DNA of 64,000 nucleotides from assembly GCF_024172095.1 (NCBI RefSeq), contig NZ_JAMZDX010000005.1, forward strand, positions 558,001 through 622,000, read 5' to 3'. The notes beneath the pieces are model-generated. The model saw only the letters and a list, made by a program, of their open reading frames with translations, did not search any database and was not told where the DNA came from. Positions 44,848-52,135 of this stretch are shown here, one piece after another (position 1 is the stretch's first letter; the number at the start of each line of letters is the position of its first letter). The translations under genes and the position numbers were made by a program. The stretch comes from Kitasatospora cinereorecta. GTDB taxonomy: Bacteria; Actinomycetota; Actinomycetes; Streptomycetales; Streptomycetaceae.

Positions 44848-45954
44848 TCAGTCCGCGTCGGCCGGGGCGGCCTCGCGGATGCCCGCCGACCACTTCTGCT
44901 CGACCTTGCCGAACTTCCAGAACGCCAGCGCGCCGAGCCAGGTGACCACGAACAGCACGACGACGGCGTAGCCGACCATGTTGAGGTCGAGCTCGGCGAT
45001 CCAGCCGATCGGGCCCGAGGTGATGTCCAGCTTGTCGGCCAGCAGGCCGACCAGCTCGATCACGCCGATGACCAGGGCCACCAGCACCGACAGGCCGGTG
45101 ACGGTCAGGTTGTAGTAGATCTTGCGGACCGGCTTGGAGAAGGCCCACTCGTAGGCGAAGTTCATGAACGAGCCGTCGATGGTGTCCAGCAGGCTCATGC
45201 CGGCCGCGAACAGGATCGGCAGCACCAGCAGCGCGTACCAGGGCAGCGAGAAGGCCGCCGCGCCGCCCGCCAGCACCAGCAGCGAGACCTCGGTGGCGGT
45301 GTCGAAGCCGAGGCCGAAGAGCAGGCCGACCGGGTACATGTGCCAGGGCTTGGTGACGGCCCGGGTGACCCGGCCGAGGATCCGGTTGAGGAAGCCGCGC
45401 CGGTCCAGCTGGCGCTCCAGCTCCGCCTCGTCGTACTCGCCCTCGCGCATCCTGCGGAACACCTTGAGGATGCCGTTGAACGCCCCGAGGTTGATCAGGC
45501 CGATCAGCACCAGGAAGGTGCCGGAGACGGAGACGCCGATCAGTCCGGTGGCGGTGTGCAGCGCGGAGTCGTCCGACTCGACCTGGCCGGCCAGCGAGCG
45601 GATGCCGAAGGCGAGCAGCGCGCACAGGCCGAAGACGATCGAGGAGTGGCCGAGCGAGAACCAGAAGCCGACCGACAGCGGCCGCTTGCCCTGGCCCATC
45701 AGCTTGCGGGTGGTGTTGTCGATGGCGGCGATGTGGTCCGCGTCGAAGGCGTGCCGCATGCCGAGGGTGTAGGCGGTCAGGCCCATGCCGGCGCCGAAGA
45801 CCTGGCCGCCGACGTCGTAGTGCTTGGGGGCGATGACCGCGAGCAGGGTGAACCAGCCGATCACGTGCAGCGCGAGGACGAAGCCGCCCATGCCGGCGAG
45901 ACGGATCCACTCCTCCCGGGTGAGCCGGTCGCGCAGACGACTTGGCGCTGGCAT
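44848..45954 (-). CDS. HoxN/NixA-family nickel (cobalt) permease
   Basis: 368-aa membrane transporter with eight hydrophobic segments and the NiCoT signatures: RHAFDADHIAAIDNTTRKLM (His-rich metal entry), LGHSSIVF, then LLFGLGFDTATEV and AGMSLLDTIDGSFMN. Single-component secondary uptake of Ni or Co. Start follows GGAGGA. A Nur-type operator lies 61 bases upstream of the start, so zero or low nickel probably induces it; the likely beneficiaries are Ni-SOD or urease elsewhere. Confidence 0.92.
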   Translation of the reverse strand: MPAPSRLRDRLTREEWIRLAGMGGFVLALHVIGWFTLLAVIAPKHYDVGGQVFGAGMGLTAYTLGMRHAFDADHIAAIDNTTRKLMGQGKRPLSVGFWFSLGHSSIVFGLCALLAFGIRSLAGQVESDDSALHTATGLIGVSVSGTFLVLIGLINLGAFNGILKVFRRMREGEYDEAELERQLDRRGFLNRILGRVTRAVTKPWHMYPVGLLFGLGFDTATEVSLLVLAGGAAAFSLPWYALLVLPILFAAGMSLLDTIDGSFMNFAYEWAFSKPVRKIYYNLTVTGLSVLVALVIGVIELVGLLADKLDITSGPIGWIAELDLNMVGYAVVVLFVVTWLGALAFWKFGKVEQKWSAGIREAAPADAD

Positions 45955-46015
45955 GAAGAGTCCTCCCGAGTGGCGTGGGCCGAGCTGGGCCAGCTTTCCC
46001 CATGCGCGGACGCAA

Positions 46016-46032
46016 TTGCAAGTCATTCGCAA
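46016..46032 (-). promoter_or_regulatory. Nur box (nickel-responsive Fur-family operator)
   Basis: TTGCAA-GTCAT-TCGCAA matches the published Streptomyces Nur consensus tTGCaa-n5-ttGCAA at 11 of 12 half-site positions. It lies upstream of the nickel permease, a typical Nur target. It is also 140 bases from the divergent hydrolase gene. Confidence 0.8.
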
Positions 46033-46171
46033 CTGAGAGCCGGGGGCGCACTCCGCCCGCCCCTCGAACCGGCCGACGGGGGAAATCAACCTGTATTTCC
46101 GATATGGTCGATTTTCTGTGCTCTTGTGACCGGGGCGGAGAGGCAGGCCGCCCCCTCCCCGGGAGGCGTTC

Positions 46172-48244
46172 ATGCGGCACCCCGACCCGTACCCCTTCCC
46201 CACCGTCCGGGAGGACCTGCGCATCCCGCTGCCGGACGGCATCCGGCTGCACGCCCGGGTCTGGCGGCCGGTGTCCGACACTCCCGTGCCGACGCTGCTG
46301 GAGTACCTGCCGGACCGCCTGGGCGACCGGACCGCGCAGCGCGACGCCGAACGCCACCCCTGGTACGCGGGCCACGGCTACGCCTCGGTCCGGGTCGACG
46401 CCCGCGGCTACGGCAGCTCCGACGGGCTGCCCGCGCTCGCGGCCGGCGACCCGCCCGGGGAGCCGTCCGGGGAGCCGTCCGGGGAGCCGTCCGGGGAGCA
46501 GGGGTCGGCCGACGGCCTGGCGGTGATCGCCTGGCTGGCCGCGCAGCCGTGGTGCACCGGACGGGTCGGGCTGCTCGGCCTCGGCGAGGGCGCCGCGGGC
46601 AGCCTGCGACTGGCGGAGCTCGCCCCGCCCGCGCTCGGCGCGGTGGTCGCGGTCTGCCCCGTCGACGGCCCGTACGCGCCCGACAGCCGGCACCTCGGCG
46701 GCGCGCTGCCCGCCGCCGACCTGCACGCCCGCTCGGCCGCCGCGCTGGCCCTCGCCGCCCTGCCCCCGGATCCGCGGGACGTCGGCGACGACTGGCGGCC
46801 GCGGTGGCGGGAGCGGCTGGCCGCGATCGAACCGCCGGTGCACGCCAGGCTCGCCCACCCGGCCCGGGACGCCGCCGCGGCGCGGAACGGCCCGGCGAAG
46901 CGCCCGGGGATCCGGGCCGCGGTGCTGGCGGTGGGCGGCTGGGCCGACCCGGGCCGGGACGCCGTCCTGGACCTGATCGAGCGGCTGGACGCGCCGGTCC
47001 GCGGCCTGATCGGACCCTGGCCGCACCAGTACCCCGACCAGGGCCGGCCACCGGGCCCGGCCATCGGCTTCCTCCAGGAGACCCTGCGCTGGTGGGACCA
47101 CTGGCTGAAGGACCGGGACACCGGCGTCCTGGCCGAGCCCGTGCTGCGGTGCTGGATGAACGAGTCCGTCCCGCCCGCCACCTCCTACGTCAACCGGCCC
47201 GGCCGCTGGATCGGCGACGACGGCTGGCCCTCCCCCGACGTCCGCGAGGTGCACTACGGCCTGGACGAGGCGCTGCGCACCGCGGGCACCCCCTCGGACG
47301 ACCGCTTCGTCCCGGTCCGCTCCCCGCAGCACACCGGGGTGGACGCCGGGCCCTTCCGCCCGCGCGGCGGCGCCGCCGACCTGCCGCCCGACCAGCGCGG
47401 CGAGGACGGACGCTCGGTCTGCTTCGACTCCGGGCCGCTGCCCGAACCGGTGGAGGTGCTCGGCGCGGCCGGCCTTCGGCTGCGGCTGCGCAGCCGGGGG
47501 CGGCGCGGGCAGGTGGCCGCCCGGCTGTGCGACGTCGCCCCGGACGGGGCCTCCACCCTGGTCACCCGCGGGGTGCTCGACCTGACCGCCCACCAGGACG
47601 GCGACCGGGTGGTGGAGTGGCGGCCCGGCACGGTCGAGGACGTCGACCTGGAGCTGGCCGCCGTCGCCCACGCCTTCCCCGCCGGGCACCGGATCCGGCT
47701 GGCGCTCTCCTCCGCATACTGGCCGTGGGTCTGGCCGCAGCCCGACTCCGGCGGGTTCGAGGTGGACCCGGGCCGCAGCGTGCTCACACTTCCGGTCCGG
47801 CACCTGGCGGCCGACGCGGGCAGCGCCCCGATCTCCTTCGACGAACCCGAGCAGGCGGCGGAGCTCGCCGTCCGGGAGGTGGAACCGCTCACCGCCCGGC
47901 CCGAACGGCAGGTGGTGCACGACGTCGCCGCGGGCGAGTGGCGGCTGGAGGTCGACCCCGGCTCCGGCACCCGCACCCACCCGGACGGGCTGGTCGAGGA
48001 GGAGCACGCGGTGGAGGCGTACGCGATCCGGGGCGACGACCCGCTGAGCGCCCGGGCCCGCGCCGACCGGACTGTCCGGCTGGAGCGGCCCGAGATCGGC
48101 TGGGACGTCACCGTCCAGACCCGGTCCGAGATCACCTGCGACGCCGGGCACTTCACCACCCGCGACCACCTGCGGGCGCTGGAGGGCGGCGACGTGCTGT
48201 TCGAGCGGCACTGGGAGCGCCGCTTCCCGCGCAGCGCGACCTGA
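46172..48244 (+). CDS. CocE/NonD-type alpha/beta hydrolase homologue without nucleophile Ser
   Basis: 690-aa protein with the CocE/X-Pro dipeptidyl-peptidase layout: an alpha/beta hydrolase core (DGIRLHARVWRP, GYASVRVDARGYGSSDG, GGWADPGRD with a candidate acid, GPWPHQYPD with a candidate His), a cap helix region, and a C-terminal jellyroll (VEVLGAAGLRLRLRS). The nucleophile elbow, normally GxSYxG, reads GLGEGAAG with no Ser. The protein may be inactive or use another residue. A GEPS repeat (residues about 96-110) interrupts the strand before it. No signal peptide; ATG with GGGAGGC. Confidence 0.72.
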   Translation: MRHPDPYPFPTVREDLRIPLPDGIRLHARVWRPVSDTPVPTLLEYLPDRLGDRTAQRDAERHPWYAGHGYASVRVDARGYGSSDGLPALAAGDPPGEPSGEPSGEPSGEQGSADGLAVIAWLAAQPWCTGRVGLLGLGEGAAGSLRLAELAPPALGAVVAVCPVDGPYAPDSRHLGGALPAADLHARSAAALALAALPPDPRDVGDDWRPRWRERLAAIEPPVHARLAHPARDAAAARNGPAKRPGIRAAVLAVGGWADPGRDAVLDLIERLDAPVRGLIGPWPHQYPDQGRPPGPAIGFLQETLRWWDHWLKDRDTGVLAEPVLRCWMNESVPPATSYVNRPGRWIGDDGWPSPDVREVHYGLDEALRTAGTPSDDRFVPVRSPQHTGVDAGPFRPRGGAADLPPDQRGEDGRSVCFDSGPLPEPVEVLGAAGLRLRLRSRGRRGQVAARLCDVAPDGASTLVTRGVLDLTAHQDGDRVVEWRPGTVEDVDLELAAVAHAFPAGHRIRLALSSAYWPWVWPQPDSGGFEVDPGRSVLTLPVRHLAADAGSAPISFDEPEQAAELAVREVEPLTARPERQVVHDVAAGEWRLEVDPGSGTRTHPDGLVEEEHAVEAYAIRGDDPLSARARADRTVRLERPEIGWDVTVQTRSEITCDAGHFTTRDHLRALEGGDVLFERHWERRFPRSAT
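46457..46499 (+). repeat. In-frame 12-base tandem repeat in the hydrolase gene
   Basis: Three full copies plus a partial copy of GGGGAGCCGTCC, encoding GEPS repeats. It lies just before the altered nucleophile elbow. Such repeats are slippage-prone and could vary in length between strains. Confidence 0.8.
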
Positions 48245-48301
48245 CGACCGCGGGGGCGAATGGCGTTGACGCCCCGTCGGCCGGGACGGTTGGCTGCCTC
48301 C

Positions 48302-48736
48302 ATGTCGAAGCTCCGCCTGCTCCAGCCCCAGGACGACGCCGCCCTCGAGGACTGGCGGCACGTCCACAACGTGATCATCCCGACCGACCCGCTGTCGCCC
48401 GAGGCGGTCCGCGAGCGCTCCGGGCGCAACCACCTGGAGGTCGCCTACCTCGGCGACCTCGCGGTCGGCTGCAGCACCGTCCGCCCGCCCGCGGACGGCA
48501 CCGCCACCGTGATCGCCCGGGTGCTGCCCGACCACCGCGGGCAGGGCTTCGGCGAGCGGCTGTACGCGAGCGGCCTGGCGCGGGCCCGGGCGCTCGGCGC
48601 CGAGCGGATCGCCACCGTGGTGCTCGCCTCCAACGAGGACGGCCTGCGCTTCGCCCTGCGGCGCGGCTTCACCGAGGTCGAGCGCTACCTGCTGCCGGGG
48701 GACACCGTCCCGTACGTCGACCTGCTGCTGGGCTGA
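48302..48736 (+). CDS. GNAT-family acetyltransferase
   Basis: 144-aa soluble protein. VIARVLPDHRGQGFGERLYA is the acetyl-CoA-binding motif, and FALRRGFTEVERY is the usual late beta-bulge. ATG chosen over in-frame upstream starts because it begins the canonical first strand (KLRLLQPQDD). Substrate unknown; sits between the hydrolase and the TetR operator. Confidence 0.8.
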   Translation: MSKLRLLQPQDDAALEDWRHVHNVIIPTDPLSPEAVRERSGRNHLEVAYLGDLAVGCSTVRPPADGTATVIARVLPDHRGQGFGERLYASGLARARALGAERIATVVLASNEDGLRFALRRGFTEVERYLLPGDTVPYVDLLLG

Positions 48737-48751
48737 CCTCCCCCGACCGGG

Positions 48752-48792
48752 AGTAGACACTGTCCACCAGGCACTGGTAGACAGTGTCTACT
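48752..48792. promoter_or_regulatory. TetR operator overlapping a leaderless promoter
   Basis: AGTAGACACTGTC (48752-48764) and GACAGTGTCTACT (48780-48792) form a perfect 13-bp inverted repeat. The second arm ends directly at the ATG of the TetR gene, and TAGACA-type -35 and -10 elements (18 bases apart) lie inside the arms, so the repressor would cover its own promoter. Confidence 0.8.
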
Positions 48793-49374
48793 ATGGATGA
48801 CCAGGACTCCGGGCTGCGCGCCCGACTGATCACGGCCGGCACCGAACTTCTCGCCGCCGAAGGACCGCAGGCCCTCACCCTGCGCGAGATCGCCCGCCGG
48901 GCCGGGGTCTCGCACGGCGCCCCGCGCCGGTACTTCCCCACCCACCTCGACCTGCTCTCCGCCATCGCCCGCGAGGGCTTCACCCGGCTCGCCGCCCGGG
49001 CCGCCGAGGCCGAGGCCGCAGCCGGGTCCGGCGCCCCGCGCGAGCGGCTCACCGCACTCGCCCGGGCCTACCTCGACTTCGCCCGCACCGAGCGCGGCAT
49101 GTTCGAGCTGATGTTCCGCCACGACCTGCTGGAGAGCGGCCGGCTCGGCCTGCGCGAGACCAGCCTCCCGCTGTTCGCCCTGTTCACCGGCCTGGTCGCC
49201 GAGGTCCGCCCCGGCACCGACCCCCGGCACGCCGCCGCCGCGCTCTGGGCCAACCTGCACGGCATCGCCCAGCTCTCCGCCTGGGGCAGCCTCCGCCTGG
49301 CCCTCGGCGAGGACTCCACCGAGGCGCTGCTGCGCGCCGCCCTCGACGCCCACCTCGGACCGGAACGCCCGTGA
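48793..49374 (+). CDS. TetR-family regulator of the adjacent MFS pump
   Basis: 193-aa repressor. N-terminal HTH: LRARLITAGTELLAAEG, LTLREIARRAGVSHGAPRRYF. The ligand-binding domain follows with the WHG-like LTALARAYLDFARTERGMFELMF. ATG at 48793 starts just after the operator, so the transcript is likely leaderless; an in-frame GTG lies three codons upstream inside the operator. The stop codon overlaps the MFS start (GTGA), so the pair is translationally coupled. Confidence 0.9.
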   Translation: MDDQDSGLRARLITAGTELLAAEGPQALTLREIARRAGVSHGAPRRYFPTHLDLLSAIAREGFTRLAARAAEAEAAAGSGAPRERLTALARAYLDFARTERGMFELMFRHDLLESGRLGLRETSLPLFALFTGLVAEVRPGTDPRHAAAALWANLHGIAQLSAWGSLRLALGEDSTEALLRAALDAHLGPERP

Positions 49375-50780
49375 CCGGAACGATCGCGACGGGACGGCCG
49401 GTGACCGGAAAGCCCGTGCCCACGGTCGTGCGTCGCAGGCTCACCCTCGCCTGCAGCGTCACCGGCGCCGCGCTGGTCGCCATGGACGGCACCGTGCTCA
49501 CCGTCGTCCAGCCCTCGCTCCAACGCGACCTGCACGCCACCCTCGCCCAGGTGCAGTGGACCGGCACCGGCTACCTGATCGCCGTCGCCGGGCTGCTGGT
49601 GCTCGCCGGCCGCCTCGGCGACCTGTACGGGCACGGCCGCCTCCTCACCCTCGGCGCCCTCGGCTTCGGCGCGACCTCCGCCGGTATCGGGCTCGCCCCC
49701 GGCATCGGCTGGGTGATCGCCCTCCGGGTCGCCCAGGGCGTCTTCGGCGCCCTGCTGCAGCCCGCCACCCTCGGCATGCTGCGGGCCGCCTACCCGCCCG
49801 ACCGGCTCGGCCCGCCGATCGCGCTGCGCACCAGCGCCATCGGCCTCGCCGCCGCCACGGGCCCGCTGCTCGGCGGCGCCCTCGCCGCCCACCTCGGCTG
49901 GCGCGCCGTCTTCTTCCTCGGCATCGCCCCGGCACTCCTGGTCGCCGTCCTCGGCCGGGCGGCGGGCAGCGGCCGCACCGACGGGCCGCGCCCGGTACCG
50001 GGCGGACGGCCGGACCTCGCCGGGGCGGGACTGCTGGCGTTCGCGCTGGTGTGCCTGGTGCACGCGCTGGTGGAGCTGCCACGCGACGGCTGGACGGCGG
50101 CGACCGGGCCGGTCCTGGCAGTCGGGCTGGCGGCCGGGGCGGGCTTCGGATGGCACCAGCGGCGCACCGAACATCCCCTCGTACCGCCGCGGGTGGTGCG
50201 CTCCGCACCGGTCGCGCTCTCGCTCGGCATCCTGGTCGCGGTCTCCGCCGCCCTGCTCGGGGCGCTCTTCCTGGCCACCTGGTTCCTCCAGGACGTCCAG
50301 GGCCTGGACCCGCTCCGGAGCAGCATGCGCGGCCTGCCGCTGGCCGTGATGATGGTGCTCGGCGCCCCCGCTGCGGCCTGGCTGCTGCGCCGGACCGGCG
50401 CCCGCTGGACCGCGTCGGGCGGGGTGGTCCTGCTGGCGCTGGGGGTCGCCCTGCTCTCCCGGCTGGACGCCGGGTCCTCGGCGGTGGCCGTCGGCACCTG
50501 CTTCGCCTCGGCCGGCGCTGGCTACGTCGCGGTGATGGTGACCGCGACCGCGGTGGTGGTGCGGCACGCCGCGGCGGAGGACGCCGGGGTGGCCGGCGGG
50601 CTCAAGCAGACCGCGCTCAACATCGGCCCGGTGCTCGGGGTGGCGGCCGCCACCATGCTGGTCGGGCTCGACCCCGGCGGCGGCTTCGTCCACGCGATGC
50701 GCCCCGCCCTGGCGGCGCTGGCCGCCCTCGCCGTGCTCGCCCTGCCCGCGGCGCTGCGACTGCCCGGCGCGAGGGCCTGA
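49371..50780 (+). CDS. DHA2-type MFS drug efflux transporter
   Basis: 469-aa membrane protein with 14 predicted hydrophobic segments. The MFS motif A-like loop is LAGRLGDLYGHGRLL, preceded by MDGTVLTVVQPSL (DHA2 helix 1) and WTGTGYLIAVAGLL. DHA2/EmrB proteins export hydrophobic drugs with proton antiport. GTG start overlaps the TetR stop. Substrate expected to be the TetR ligand, unknown. Confidence 0.88.
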   Translation: MTGTIATGRPVTGKPVPTVVRRRLTLACSVTGAALVAMDGTVLTVVQPSLQRDLHATLAQVQWTGTGYLIAVAGLLVLAGRLGDLYGHGRLLTLGALGFGATSAGIGLAPGIGWVIALRVAQGVFGALLQPATLGMLRAAYPPDRLGPPIALRTSAIGLAAATGPLLGGALAAHLGWRAVFFLGIAPALLVAVLGRAAGSGRTDGPRPVPGGRPDLAGAGLLAFALVCLVHALVELPRDGWTAATGPVLAVGLAAGAGFGWHQRRTEHPLVPPRVVRSAPVALSLGILVAVSAALLGALFLATWFLQDVQGLDPLRSSMRGLPLAVMMVLGAPAAAWLLRRTGARWTASGGVVLLALGVALLSRLDAGSSAVAVGTCFASAGAGYVAVMVTATAVVVRHAAAEDAGVAGGLKQTALNIGPVLGVAAATMLVGLDPGGGFVHAMRPALAALAALAVLALPAALRLPGARA

Positions 50781-50899
50781 CCGGGAGTTCCCGGCTCGGG
50801 GCGCCGGGCGGGGAGTTCCGAGCGGCCCCGTGCAGCCCGAGCAGCCTCGCGCTGGGAGGCGGCTGGGAGGCCGCTGACAGCGTCCTTTACGATCAACGG

Positions 50900-52024
50900 G
50901 TGCCCAGTCTGACCGGACTTACCCTCCAGATCATCGCCGTCGTGGTGGCCGTCGCCGCGTTCGTTGCCACGCTGTGGCTGTGGCCCCGACTCGGCGGTCG
51001 GGGCTGGAAGGCGTGGCTCGGCCGCCTCGGCGCGTTCTTCGGCACCCAGGTCGCGGTGCTGGTCGCGATGGGCCTGGTCGCCAACTCGTACTTCGGCTTC
51101 TACTCGACCTGGAGCGACCTGCTCGGCCTGGACGGCAAGCCCGGCACGGTGGTCGACCACCAGCCGGGCGGCAAGGCGATCTCGGTCACCGGCGAGCAGA
51201 AGATGTACTCGTCCCAGGGTTCGGCGCAGGACCGTTCCGGCTTGATCCAGAAGGTGACGATCAGCGGCGCCACCTCCGGCCTGGTCGGCACCCCGGCGTA
51301 CGTCTACCTGCCGCCGCAGTACTTCCAGCCGGCGTACGCCTCCGCCCGCTTCCCGATGGCGCTGGTGCTCAGCGGCTACCCGGGCACCCCGGAGAAGCTG
51401 ATCTCGCTGCTGCAGTACCCGGCGTCCACGCTGAAGGCGATCGAGGCGAAGCAACTGCCGCCGATGATCCTGGTGATGATGCGCCCCACGCTGGTCGGCA
51501 ACCGGGACACCGAGTGCATGGACGTGCCGGGCGGCCCGCAGGTGGAGACCTTCTTCACCGAGGACCTGCCGAAGGCGATGGCCGCCTCCTACCGGGTCTC
51601 CGACCGGCCCGAGGCGCGGGCTGCGATGGGCGACTCGACGGGCGGCTACTGCGCGCTCAAGTTCGCGCTGCGCAAGCCCGACGCCTACCGCTCGGCGATC
51701 TCCCTGTCCGGCTACTACGAGGTCGGCAACGACCCCACCACCGGCGACCTGTTCGCCGGCAGCGCGGACGTCAAGCGCGACAACAACCTGCTGTGGCGCC
51801 TGCAGAACAAGCCGGCCCCGCCGGTCTCGCTCCTCCTCGCGACCAGCTACAACGAGGAGAACTACCACGCCACCCAGCAGATGGTGGCCTCGTTCAAGGC
51901 GCCGACCCAGCTGTCGACGATCACCCTGAACACCGGCGGCCACAACTTCCACACCTGGACCCGGGAGATCCCGCCCGCCCTGGAGTGGCTCGGCAAGCGC
52001 CTCGACACGGTGAACCCCGCCTGA
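50900..52024 (+). CDS. Membrane-anchored esterase D/mycolyltransferase-like protein
   Basis: 374-aa protein. One N-terminal hydrophobic helix (IIAVVVAVAAFVATLW) and a second (FGTQVAVLVAMGLVANSYF) anchor an extracytoplasmic alpha/beta hydrolase. Nucleophile elbow GDSTGGYCA, C-terminal GGHNFHTW (His). This resembles the Ag85/esterase-D family that acylates or deacylates envelope compounds. GTG start. A TACGAT box 7 bases upstream suggests leaderless transcription. Confidence 0.78.
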   Translation: MPSLTGLTLQIIAVVVAVAAFVATLWLWPRLGGRGWKAWLGRLGAFFGTQVAVLVAMGLVANSYFGFYSTWSDLLGLDGKPGTVVDHQPGGKAISVTGEQKMYSSQGSAQDRSGLIQKVTISGATSGLVGTPAYVYLPPQYFQPAYASARFPMALVLSGYPGTPEKLISLLQYPASTLKAIEAKQLPPMILVMMRPTLVGNRDTECMDVPGGPQVETFFTEDLPKAMAASYRVSDRPEARAAMGDSTGGYCALKFALRKPDAYRSAISLSGYYEVGNDPTTGDLFAGSADVKRDNNLLWRLQNKPAPPVSLLLATSYNEENYHATQQMVASFKAPTQLSTITLNTGGHNFHTWTREIPPALEWLGKRLDTVNPA

Positions 52025-52135
52025 GCGGTCCCGGTATCGGCGCGCATCCCGGTCCGAACGGGTGATCCGAAGATCACAGGGCGCTCATAGCCGGGCCTCA
52101 TGAGAATCTCAGCGGGACGCCCGAGCGTAACTGCC

